Below are positions 54,011 through 63,200 of a stretch of DNA of 64,000 bases, piece after piece. How positions within the stretch are numbered: position 1 is the stretch's first letter; each line of letters opens with the position of its first letter. Both the position numbers and the translations under genes were made by a program. The notes under the pieces were generated by a model. The model saw nothing but the letters and a program-made list of their open reading frames with translations, did not search any database and was not told where the DNA came from. Source of the DNA: Paenibacillus sp. FSL H8-0332 (GTDB lineage: Bacteria > Bacillota > Bacilli > Paenibacillales > Paenibacillaceae); contig NZ_CP150145.1 in NCBI RefSeq assembly GCF_037963835.1, forward strand, positions 4,774,001-4,838,000. Reading direction: 5' to 3'.

Positions 54011-54840
54011 TGAGCTTTTCACGTAAAATGGCCTGGCGCAACTATGTGGTTGAAGGCCTACTGATCCTGGCCTCCCTGCTGATTATCCTGCCGCTGCTGA
54101 TTATGATGTTCGGAAGCTTCATGACAAGCGCCGAGGTGCTGAAGTTCTCCTTGCGGCTCCCGGAGAAGTGGAACTTCTCCAACTATACAACGGTCTTCCG
54201 TGAAGGGGGACTGGGACGCGCGTTCCTGAACGGGATGCTGATTACCGGCGTCTCTTCTATTCTGAATATCTTCACCTCGTCGGCGGCCTCCTTCATTCTG
54301 GTGCGCCGGGAGACCAAATGGTCGAATTTCCTGTACATGTTCTTCTTCATGGGCTTGATCGCGCCGATGTCCACGATTACCACGATCCGTGTCGTACAGT
54401 GGATGGGCTTCTACGGCAGCATCACCAGTGTTATTCTGATCTACGCCTCGCTCAACACGGCGTTCAGCGTGTTCCTGTACAGCGGATTCATCCGCTCCAT
54501 TCCGAAGGCGCTGGATGAGGTTGCTTTTCTGGAGGGCGCAAATACGTTCGATGTGTTCTTCAAGATCGTCACCCCGCTGATCGTCCCGGTGAACGCCACC
54601 GTAGCGATTATGGTCTTCATGTCCGTCTGGAACGATATCACCATTCCGCTCTATTTCCTGACCGACAGCTCGGACTGGACGATGCCGCTCTCGGTATACA
54701 ATTTCTACGGTAAGTATAGCCGGGACTGGAACCTGATCTTCGCGGATCTGGTATTAACCTCCCTTCCCGTGCTGATCCTGTATATATTCTGCCAGAAGTA
54801 CATTGTTAGCGGACTTACTGCGGGTGCGGTGAAGGGGTAA
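54010..54840 (+). CDS. CUT1 ABC sugar transporter permease (MalG type)
   Basis: 276 residues. Helix 1 VVEGLLILASLLIILPLLIM, EAA-type loop EVAFLEGANTFDVFFKIVTP (E in place of the usual D), C-terminus QKYIVSGLTAGAVKG. A copy of its last 50 bp is found at 57641-57691 downstream. Confidence 0.93.
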   Translation: MSFSRKMAWRNYVVEGLLILASLLIILPLLIMMFGSFMTSAEVLKFSLRLPEKWNFSNYTTVFREGGLGRAFLNGMLITGVSSILNIFTSSAASFILVRRETKWSNFLYMFFFMGLIAPMSTITTIRVVQWMGFYGSITSVILIYASLNTAFSVFLYSGFIRSIPKALDEVAFLEGANTFDVFFKIVTPLIVPVNATVAIMVFMSVWNDITIPLYFLTDSSDWTMPLSVYNFYGKYSRDWNLIFADLVLTSLPVLILYIFCQKYIVSGLTAGAVKG

Positions 54841-54864
54841 CCTCTGCCCTTTTTGTGGCTTTCT

Positions 54865-55017
54865 TGGACGAATGGATTATTCGGGCCGGAGCATCAAGAC
54901 ATAACATACAGCAGACAACCTGATGCGGCCTCCGGACAAACCGGCGCGCCTGCCCATCCGGTTGTCCGTACGCCGGGCCCGGCGAGTCCACTAACCAGAA
55001 AGACATGAAAGGGGTTT
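54865..55017 (+). promoter_or_regulatory. conserved leader 1 upstream of propeller gene 1
   Basis: GC-rich block shared with 56268-56427 and 57714-57866. CAGACAACCTGATG (54912-54925) can pair with CATCCGGTTGTCCG (54955-54968), and CGCCGGGCCCGGCG (54971-54984) is a perfect palindrome. No frame is conserved, which points to a structured RNA leader or DNA element. Confidence 0.6.
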
Positions 55018-55023
55018 TCATTC

Positions 55024-56193
55024 GTGAATACGAATATGGCAAACCGCAGAAGAAATCTAGCATCAAATATTAATCCTTACGTGTTTGCGAGTTATGAACT
55101 TACCTACTATTTTGGCTATGTCGCTGTCATTGATCCTGTATACAATAAGGTCATCAAACGGATTCCAGTAGGCCTTAACCCTGGTCCTATGTGCCTGAAT
55201 TCAAGTGAGGATAAGCTTTACGTAGTAAATACGGGCCAGGATTCGGTCACTATCATTGATGCGTATACCTTTGACATTATCAAAACCGTTCACATTGGCT
55301 CTTCGTCCACCTATAGCGCTCCTGTTGCTATCTTCGCTGCTCCTAACGTGAACAAAGTCTATGTAGCCCATTCGGGTGACAAGGCCGTTACAATTATTGA
55401 CTCCGTCACAGATACGGTTATTAAGCAAGTGGATTTGCCTAGCGGAAGCGGATACCCTTTTGCCTTTGCCGGTAAGGTGAACAGTCTCTTTGTCTTTGTT
55501 GCATGTAAGTCTAAAGATAATGATAAAGGCAATGTTGTCGCCATTGCTGTTGACGATGACACCGCCCATCCAGTTGGGGATGATACTCCGCTTGAATTTG
55601 ACGGGATCCACAATCCCTTGACCGTGTACCCAGGCGGAGTGGAGCTAGTCACACTTGGGCCGACTGGCATGTTGACTCATTTTGAACCACTTACAATTGG
55701 TCCCTCCAAAACTTCAAGTCTGCTGGACAATACGGTATCCGGGATCTATCTGGATAATGATATGTTATTTTGCACCTCGCGAGAAGATAGAGCCTATCTG
55801 AAAAAATTCAACAACCTGTTCATGGACCAGCAAGGAAACATCACCCATGATCAATTCACAGAAATCCCCAGTTACAAAGGCCAGGATAAAATCCGTGTTA
55901 CAAGTGATCAAAGTACGATTTGCATCACCATTCAACCCACCACTTTCCCGACAGGTGGTCTGCAAATTTACGATGTAAACGCTGCTAGCTCACGGTTTGT
56001 TCCGCTCCCTTATGTCGGTGATTTAGCACTTTACGATTACATCATTGCCTATGTAGGACAACTGACTTCGATTCAACCGATTGATTTGGGAAATCCAAGT
56101 AATCCCATTCCTGCTATTCCGATTGGCACAAGTCCCTCAGACCGCGTCAACGTGAAGAACATTATTTCCGGTTATAGCAATGAATCCTTGTAA
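55024..56193 (+). CDS. YVTN-type beta-propeller protein 1
   Basis: 389 residues, GTG start after AAAGGGG. Blades of the YVTN kind: FGYVAVIDPVYNKVIKRIPV, KLYVVNTGQDSVTIIDAYTF, KVYVAHSGDKAVTIIDSVTD. A conserved central line SLLDNTVSGIYLD, then PSYKGQDKIRV, and the C-terminal mark VKNIISGYSN complete it. The N-terminus (MNTNMANRRRNL) has no signal peptide. First of four tandem paralogues. Propellers of this kind bind other molecules; the role here is unknown. Confidence 0.85.
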   Translation: MNTNMANRRRNLASNINPYVFASYELTYYFGYVAVIDPVYNKVIKRIPVGLNPGPMCLNSSEDKLYVVNTGQDSVTIIDAYTFDIIKTVHIGSSSTYSAPVAIFAAPNVNKVYVAHSGDKAVTIIDSVTDTVIKQVDLPSGSGYPFAFAGKVNSLFVFVACKSKDNDKGNVVAIAVDDDTAHPVGDDTPLEFDGIHNPLTVYPGGVELVTLGPTGMLTHFEPLTIGPSKTSSLLDNTVSGIYLDNDMLFCTSREDRAYLKKFNNLFMDQQGNITHDQFTEIPSYKGQDKIRVTSDQSTICITIQPTTFPTGGLQIYDVNAASSRFVPLPYVGDLALYDYIIAYVGQLTSIQPIDLGNPSNPIPAIPIGTSPSDRVNVKNIISGYSNESL

Positions 56194-56214
56194 TGCACAT
56201 TTAGTATAAAAATT

Positions 56215-56262
56215 GAGCTGTCGCTTCAAGTCGAGCTGGACTTGGGGGCAGCTCTTTTTTTT
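56215..56262 (+). terminator. terminator of propeller gene 1
   Basis: GAGCTG...CAAGTC pairs with GACTTG...CAGCTC and is followed by eight T. A diverged copy follows propeller gene 2. Confidence 0.8.
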
Positions 56263-56267
56263 ACCTT

Positions 56268-56427
56268 ACTGGACATTAGGACTATTCGGGCCGGAGCATC
56301 CAGACATAACCTACAGCAGACAACCTGATGCGGCATCAAGGCACAGGACCGGTTCGTCTGCCCATCCGCTTGTCCGTCCGCCGGGCCCGGCGAGTCCACT
56401 AGCCAGATCTGCATGAAAGGGGATTTT
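56268..56427 (+). promoter_or_regulatory. conserved leader 2
   Basis: Same block as leader 1, with CAGACAACCTGATG, a matching CATCCGCTTGTCCG and the intact CGCCGGGCCCGGCG palindrome. The loop region between the arms has diverged most. Confidence 0.6.
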
Positions 56428-56431
56428 ATCT

Positions 56432-57574
56432 ATGAATATGAATCGAACAGCAAACCGTAACCGAAATACACGGAGCGGCCTTTCTTATGTCTATGTGTCT
56501 TATGTAAGTATTAATAATAATGGATATGTCGCTGTTATTGATCCCACTACCGATCAGATCATCAAACGGATCTCGGCAGGCTATAATCCTACCGCTATGT
56601 GCTTGAGTCCCTCTGGAGATAAACTTTACGTGGCGGATGGCCTTGCGAATATGGTCTATGTCTATAGTACAGATACCTTTAACCTTATAGGTTCAGTTCC
56701 AGTTGACAACAAACCTGTTGCTATCCTCGTAGAGCCTAGCGGCAAAAAAGTCTATGTAGCCAACTATGGATATCCCTGCCTGACGATTTTTGATGCCATT
56801 ACTCTTAGTTTCATTGGAAATCTTTATTCTGTAGACACGATGTCTTTCGCCATTTCGTGCAATGAGAATAGCCCTTACGTCTACGTTGCCTGCAACGAAA
56901 TTCATCCAACAAGAGATTCTACTCTTGCCATTAGAATTATTAATAATGGACCTAATGTGGCGCTTGGCCCAGCAGGACCGGGCACTATACATGACTCGAC
57001 CCGAAACTTCTTGACCGTTCACCCCAATGGACACACACTGGTCGAGCTTGGAAATATTGGAGCCCTTGATTTTCTTAGTCCTGATAATGGTTTAGTTGCA
57101 GCAGCACCGACTAGTTCGCTGGACAATACGGTATCCGGGATTTATCTGGACAACGGCTTGTTATTCTGCACGATGCGAGAAGAAAGGAACTTTTTGAAAT
57201 TATTCAAGAACCTGGATATCGATGTGAATTCGAAAATCACCTATGATGATTACAAAGAAATCCCCAGTTACAAAGGTCAGGATAAAATTCGCACTTCGCT
57301 TACGCAAAAGTATATTGGCGTCACCATTCAAGCCACGGATCACCCGACGGGCGGGCTGCAAATCTACGATGTAGACCGTGCCACTTCCCGGTTTGTTGAG
57401 CTTACTTCCATTGGCGATCTTGCATTCTTCTCAGACACCAAAGCTTATGTGGGAGGATCTACCTCGGTTCAACCCATTGATCTGACCAGTGCAAGACCTC
57501 TAAATCCGATTACCATTGGGACAACGTACTTCAAAGTGAAGAATGTTATTTCCGGTTATAGCAATCAAACCTAA
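56432..57574 (+). CDS. YVTN-type beta-propeller protein 2
   Basis: 380 residues, ATG after AAAGGGG. Same blade pattern as protein 1 (YVAVIDPTTDQIIKRISAGY, KLYVADGLANMVYVYSTDTF, KVYVANYGYPCLTIFDAITL) and the same SLDNTVSGIYLD, PSYKGQDKIR and VKNVISGYSN marks. The most diverged of the four in the middle blades. No signal peptide. Confidence 0.85.
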   Translation: MNMNRTANRNRNTRSGLSYVYVSYVSINNNGYVAVIDPTTDQIIKRISAGYNPTAMCLSPSGDKLYVADGLANMVYVYSTDTFNLIGSVPVDNKPVAILVEPSGKKVYVANYGYPCLTIFDAITLSFIGNLYSVDTMSFAISCNENSPYVYVACNEIHPTRDSTLAIRIINNGPNVALGPAGPGTIHDSTRNFLTVHPNGHTLVELGNIGALDFLSPDNGLVAAAPTSSLDNTVSGIYLDNGLLFCTMREERNFLKLFKNLDIDVNSKITYDDYKEIPSYKGQDKIRTSLTQKYIGVTIQATDHPTGGLQIYDVDRATSRFVELTSIGDLAFFSDTKAYVGGSTSVQPIDLTSARPLNPITIGTTYFKVKNVISGYSNQT

Positions 57575-57594
57575 GGGTCATGTACGTTAACGTG

Positions 57595-57641
57595 GAGCTG
57601 TCTCTTCAAGTCGAAACTGACTAGAGGACAGCTCTTTTTTT
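57595..57641 (+). terminator. terminator of propeller gene 2
   Basis: GAGCTGTCTCT and AGAGGACAGCTC with one bulge, followed by seven T. Confidence 0.8.
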
Positions 57642-57691
57642 GCCAGAAATGCATTGTTAGCGGACTTACGGCGGGAGGGGTGAAGAGGTAA
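57641..57691 (+). pseudogene. copy of the 3' end of the permease gene
   Basis: Reads CQKCIVSGLTAGGVKR and TAA, matching the last residues of the permease at 54010-54840 (CQKYIVSGLTAGAVKG). The sequence after the stop (CTCTGCCCTTTTTGTGGCTT) matches the spacer behind the real permease as well. It shows that the duplicated unit began inside the permease gene. Confidence 0.9.
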
Positions 57692-57713
57692 TCTCTGCCC
57701 TTTTTGTGGCTTT

Positions 57714-57866
57714 ATTGGACAAATGGATTATTCGGGCCGGAGCATCCGGACATAACATACAGCAGACAACCTGATGCGGCATCCGGACAAAAACGGCGCG
57801 CCTGCCCATCCGGTTGTCTGTCTGCCAGGCCCGGTGAGTCCACTAGCTAGAAGCATATGAAAGGGG
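57714..57866 (+). promoter_or_regulatory. conserved leader 3
   Basis: Closest to leader 1 (shared GGACAAATGGATTATTCGGG-like start and GGCGCGCCTGCCC). The 14-base arms are CAGACAACCTGATG and CATCCGGTTGTCTG; the GC palindrome has two changes. Confidence 0.6.
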
Positions 57867-57876
57867 TTTTTCATTC

Positions 57877-59022
57877 GTGAATACGGATATGGCAAACCGC
57901 AGAAGGAATCTATCATCAGTTCATCCTTATGTGTATGCGAGTTATGAAGTTGGCTTTGATTTCGGATATGTCGCTGTCATCGATCCTGTACAAGATAGGA
58001 TCATCGAACGGATTAGGGTGGGCAGCGTGCCTGGTCCCATGTGCATGGACCCCTCTGAGAAAAAGCTGTACGTCATTAATACCCGTGAAGATTCAGTCAG
58101 CATCATTGATCTTGATACCTTTAAGGTTCTCAATACCGTTCACATTGGCAATCCGTTCGTCAAGTTCTATCCTAATTCTATCTTCGCTGCTCCTAAGGGT
58201 AACAAAATATATGTAGCCCAATCAGATCCGGGCATTACCATTATTGACTTCCTCACAGATGAGGTTATTAAAGATGTGCAACTGGCAGGAGGGATTAATT
58301 GGCCTTTCGCCTTTGCTGGAAATGAGAACAGCTCCTTTGTCTATGCTGCCTGCCGGAGTAATGATGTTATCGCCATTTCCATTGACGACGATACCGTTCA
58401 TCCCTATACAGACGGAATGGAGCTTACCTTTGACGGGAGCCGCAATCCCTTGGCCGTTCATCCCGATGGACACACCCAAGTCACGTTTGGACCTGCCGGT
58501 ATGCTTACCTATTTTGACGAGGATTCTATTGGGTACTCCAGTACGTCAAGTCTGCTGGACAATACGGTATCCGGGGTCTACACGGACGACAAAAGATTAT
58601 TCTGCACCATGCGCGAAGACAAAAACTATCTGAAAGTAATCGGTAATCTGGCCATTGATAAGAATGGAATCGTCACCCATAAGAGTTTTGCGGATTTCCC
58701 CAGCTACAAAGGGCAGGATAAAATCCGTCTTTCACGTACACAAGCTTATCTTGGCGTTACCGTTCAACCTACGGATTCCCCATTAGGCGGTGTGCAAATC
58801 ATTGACTTACATGAAGGCTATAACCATTTGGTTGAACTTCCTTATGTCGGCGATATGGCGTTCTTCGATGATACCAAGATCTATGTGGGAGAAGGGACCT
58901 CCATTCGTCCAATTGATGTGGCAACCGCAACGGCGCTGCCTGCTATCGTGCTTGGGGTCGTCACGGATCGCCTCAAAGTCAATAATATTATTTCCGGTTA
59001 TAGTAATCAATCCTTACAGTAA
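57877..59022 (+). CDS. YVTN-type beta-propeller protein 3
   Basis: 381 residues, GTG start after AAAGGGG, in the same setting as protein 1. Start MNTDMANRRRNLSS, blades KLYVINTREDSVSIIDLDTF and KIYVAQSDPGITIIDFLTDE, then SLLDNTVSGVYTDD, PSYKGQDKIRLS and VNNIISGYSNQS. Thirty-six bases before the broken fourth copy. Confidence 0.85.
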   Translation: MNTDMANRRRNLSSVHPYVYASYEVGFDFGYVAVIDPVQDRIIERIRVGSVPGPMCMDPSEKKLYVINTREDSVSIIDLDTFKVLNTVHIGNPFVKFYPNSIFAAPKGNKIYVAQSDPGITIIDFLTDEVIKDVQLAGGINWPFAFAGNENSSFVYAACRSNDVIAISIDDDTVHPYTDGMELTFDGSRNPLAVHPDGHTQVTFGPAGMLTYFDEDSIGYSSTSSLLDNTVSGVYTDDKRLFCTMREDKNYLKVIGNLAIDKNGIVTHKSFADFPSYKGQDKIRLSRTQAYLGVTVQPTDSPLGGVQIIDLHEGYNHLVELPYVGDMAFFDDTKIYVGEGTSIRPIDVATATALPAIVLGVVTDRLKVNNIISGYSNQSLQ

Positions 59023-59058
59023 ACAATTATACGGGTCAAAGAAAGGGGATTTCATCCA

Positions 59059-60093
59059 TGAATCCGAACAAGGCAAACAACAGGAATTTACCCCCAGGTG
59101 ACCCTTACGTCTATGTGACTTATGAAATTGACTATGCATTTGGATATGTCGCTGTTATTGATCATTGATACGGATACCTTTAACATTATCAAAACCGTTC
59201 GTGTTGGTACTGTTGGCAGCAGGGTTACCAATCCTGTTGCTATCTTCGCTGCTCCTTACGGTAACAAAGTCTATGTTGCCAATTCCGGAGATCATAACGT
59301 TACGATTATTGATACCAACACGGATACAGTTATAACCAATGTGGACGTCGGCCAAGGCAGACCTTTCGCCTTCGCGGGCAATGAGAATAGCGACTTTGTC
59401 TATCTTGCCTGCAAGGTTGCCGATAAAAAAGATTATGTAATCGCCATTACCATTGACGATGACAACTTTACCCGGTACAATTTGGGATTTGAACTTACCT
59501 TAGAAGAGACCCGCAACCCCTTAACTGTTCACCCGGATGGACACACGCAAATCACCCTTGGAACGATTGGCATGATTACCTATTTTGGAGATGATGAGAT
59601 TGGCTTGCCTAACACGTTAAGCTTGCTGGACAATACGGTATCCGGAGTCTATCTGGACAACCAATTGTTATTCTGCACCACGCAAGGAGAAAGAGCCTAT
59701 CTGAAACGATTTACTAATCTGGACATTGATTGGGAGAATCACATCACCTATGATAATTTCAGAGATGTCCCCAGCTACAAAGGTCAGGATAAAATTCGTG
59801 TGTCGCGTACGCAAGGCTATGTTGGCATCACCATTCAGCCCACTACTCTCCCAACCGGTGGCCTACAAATCTATAATGTAAACAGTGCCAGTTCCTGGCT
59901 TGTTCCGCTCTATTATGTCGGCGACCTGGCGTTCTTCTCAGACACCAAGGCTTATGTGGGGGAAGCAAATGCGATCCGTCCGATTGATCTGGCAACCGCT
60001 ACGGCCCTGCCCGCTATCCCGATTGGGTTCCCGAACGACACTCGTATCACCGTCAAGAATATTATTTCCGGTTATAGCAATCAATCCTTATAG
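59059..60093 (+). pseudogene. YVTN-type beta-propeller gene 4, broken by internal deletion
   Basis: The true start (ATG 59059 after AAAGGGG) gives MNPNKANNRNLPPGDPYVYV and continues to GYVAVIDH, then a stop at codon 38. The rest of the propeller continues in another frame from about 59160 (IDTDTFNIIKTVRVGTVG) to the normal NIISGYSNQSL end. About 45 codons between two ATTGAT motifs are missing and the frame is shifted. An internal ATG (59122) could give 323 residues lacking the first blade. Confidence 0.85.
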
Positions 60094-60189
60094 CGGATTA
60101 ATCGACAGTAGGTACAACTTTCAAGCAACCGCTACCCACTTTCGGCGGATTCGGAGGGATTTATCCCTTTCATTTCAGTATGTATACGC

Positions 60190-60235
60190 AGAGCAGCGGT
60201 TCCCCAATACTGGAGAACCGCTGCTCTGTTTGACT
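60190..60235. terminator. terminator between convergent genes
   Basis: AGAGCAGCGGTTC and GAACCGCTGCTCT, perfect 13-bp stem, then GTTTG. Ends the propeller array and the SLH gene. Confidence 0.7.
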
Positions 60236-60292
60236 TGTATAGTTAGTATGGAGTTAAGCCGGTAACTTAGAGATGCAGCTTATACACCCAGC

Positions 60293-63200
60293 TTACCTAT
60301 GCCCCAACAGATTAGCGATGACTTGCGCACTCTCGGCGCGGGTCATGGTCTCCTGCGGCGCGAATTGCTGGTTGCCGCGTCCTTGGATCAGGCCGGCCTG
60401 TTCAGCGGTAACGGCAGCGTTCTTCGCCCAATCCTGAATCCGGGAATAGTCACTGAACGAGCTTCCGGCTGAATCGCCTGTCTGGCTTCCCGGGAGGGTG
60501 GCGTACGCCCGGACGATCATGACCGCCATCTCCTCGCGGGTAATGCGTTCATTAGGAGCGAAGGCATCCTTGCTGCGTCCGAGCACGATGCCCGCTTCAT
60601 GTACTGCCGCCACGGCTTCGGCGTACCAGGACTTGGCATCCACATCAGCAAATGCGGATGGGCTTGCCGCCTTAAGGCCAAGCGCACGTGTAATCATCGC
60701 GGCGAATTGCGCCCTTGTAACTTCTCCATGCGGCTGGAACTGGCTGCTGGAAATCCCTTCGATGATATGCTTTGCAGCCATAGACTTAATAACACCGCTG
60801 GCCCAGCTATTGCCGCTGACATCCGAGAATGTCTTGTCATACTCCAGCACCGCATACTGGCTGAAATGCTGCACACCAGCGGTAAGTTTACCGTCTGTCA
60901 GCGTGCCGCCCATGTATTCCACGGCACCGCTGGCAGCAATATAGTAGACGCCGAGTAAGCTGCGGTTAGCATTAGGATCAACCGTGAAGGTAATCGTCAG
61001 CGGCTGGTTAAACGTTGTGACCGGTACGGCAGTGCCGTCCGCAGCCACAGCCTCCAGGCTGAAGCGGATTACATCGCTTGCCGCCGATAACCGGACGGAC
61101 CCGTTAACCGCCGGGTTGTTCATCAGCTGCTCCGCAGCTGCTCTCGCTGTCTTCACGGCAGAGAGTCTGATTGCCGTTCCCTCCGGCTGTCCTCCAGCTC
61201 CGGCGGCCTTCTCCCGGATGCTCTTCAGCACTTCCGGACTCAGCTCAACGGCAACTGTGTTCCAGGCAAAACGCAGGGTATTCTCTCCAGTCATTCCGGC
61301 TAAACCCGCTGGAAGCAGCACGGATTCTGTAGCATCTGTAAGGTGAACGGTTATAGCTCCGCCAGCCGGTGCCGGGAAATCAGCCGATGTAAGAACCTTC
61401 TCCGTCTGCGGAGAAGGGGACGGTGCTGCAGTTGGCGAAGGCGTTACGGCCGGTTCCGCTGTCCATACCGGCGCCTCTGTAGGAGCCGGTGTTGCTGTCG
61501 GAGCGGGAGTTGGCGTCGGGGTTGGAATTACTTCCGGCGGCAGCTCCGCTTCTTTTACAGTGACCGTTCTTGTCACTTCAGCAGCCGTATTGCCCGCTGT
61601 ATCAGTCACATTATAATGATACACATAGCTGCCTGCTGCTGAAGTATCCAGCGTCAGCACGGTCTTCCCATCCTGCGTAATCGTTGCAACGATACGGTCT
61701 GTAATATCGCCGTCACGGTCATCTGCCGCTGTAGCTCCGGCATCCGTATAGTTTGAACCCTTCACCAATTGAACGGATGCTTCACCAAGTAAGGTAATTA
61801 CCGGCTTCGTTACATCCGGATCGAGCGCAACCACTACCCGTCTTGTCACTTCAGCAGCCGCGTTGCCCGCCGTATCACTGACATTGTAATGGAAGGTATA
61901 AATACCGACCTTGGACGTATCAAGTTCATCAAGTTCAGTCAAGCCATACACTTCGCTGGTGACCGTTGTCGAAATACGGTCCGTTATATCTCCGTCCTGA
62001 TCATCATAGGCTGTTGCTCCCGCATCGGTATATTCCGCACCAACCGGTAGATTAACTGTCGTCTCACCATTCAGGGTAATCACCGGCGGAACCCTATCCG
62101 GTACCGGCAGCGTGATTGTACCGCTGGCAGTACCTTCTGCCGATGCTTCTCCCTTGCTTAAGGTTACCGAGAAAGTGAAGCTGCCCTCTGTGTCCTCCGT
62201 TGCTCCCCGGAATGCAGACAAGGTAATGTCCCCCAGGGTAACCCCGGTGTCCTTGAAGCCCGGCATCCCGCTAATGGTCTGCACCAGCCAGCTCCTTACA
62301 GCTTCTTCACTATTCGCTTGCGCCTTCTTGACGCTGTAAGACGCTCCTTCAATCATGCTCTTCGCTTCAGCAACAGCTTGCTCATTGTCCACACTGGTCT
62401 TATCTCTTGCTACAGCCAGATAGCTGATCAGAGCCGCCTGACTGAACGTATTGTTCACCGAATATTTCACTGTACCGCTGGCCGGCAGCGTGAAATCATG
62501 CTGAGCCATGACCCCATTCGGGCCTGCTACCAGGTTGGTCTGGGCGGTCTCATTCACGGTCTTACCCCCGGCATCCACATAGCTGAGTGTAATATCCATG
62601 GTCCGGCTGGCATTGTTCCACCAGTCCAGATGGTAGGAAGTAATTGTGTATTGGCCCGCAGAGAGCGGCAGATTGTAGACGAGCGGCGTATTCTTCGTAT
62701 TTGAGCTGTATACCCCTGTCTGGGCCTTATCGGTAGTGACTACAGCACCGCCCAGCCCCTTAGGGTTATAGTTCGCCCCCGTGTTGGTATGTCCCCATAC
62801 CGTGTCATCTGCCGACAGCTGGTCTGCTTTGTTATTCAGCAAGCCCTCGCCTGCGAAATTCCTGATCGTCGTATATGGCGGGGTGTCGCCATCCGCCGAG
62901 ACTCCAGGGTCCAGGAAGTACACAAGCCCTTGTGGCACAACCTCCACATAAGCCATGGTCTTCAAGCTTCCGTAGGAGCCGGTTACAGCCACCCTTTCAA
63001 AAGGATTGTTGAAGCTGACCGCTTCCAGATTCCACTTCACGGCCACCTGTAATTTCGTGCCGTCTGCACGTGTGGCTTCCACCTTGGCGGGAAGCTCCGG
63101 CAGCTGTCCTGCATAGGTTGCCATATCCGCGATAGCGGCAAGCTCTCTCACATCTCCCGTAGTCAGCAAATTCCGGGCAAAGGTCAGGCGGGCTTCAAGG

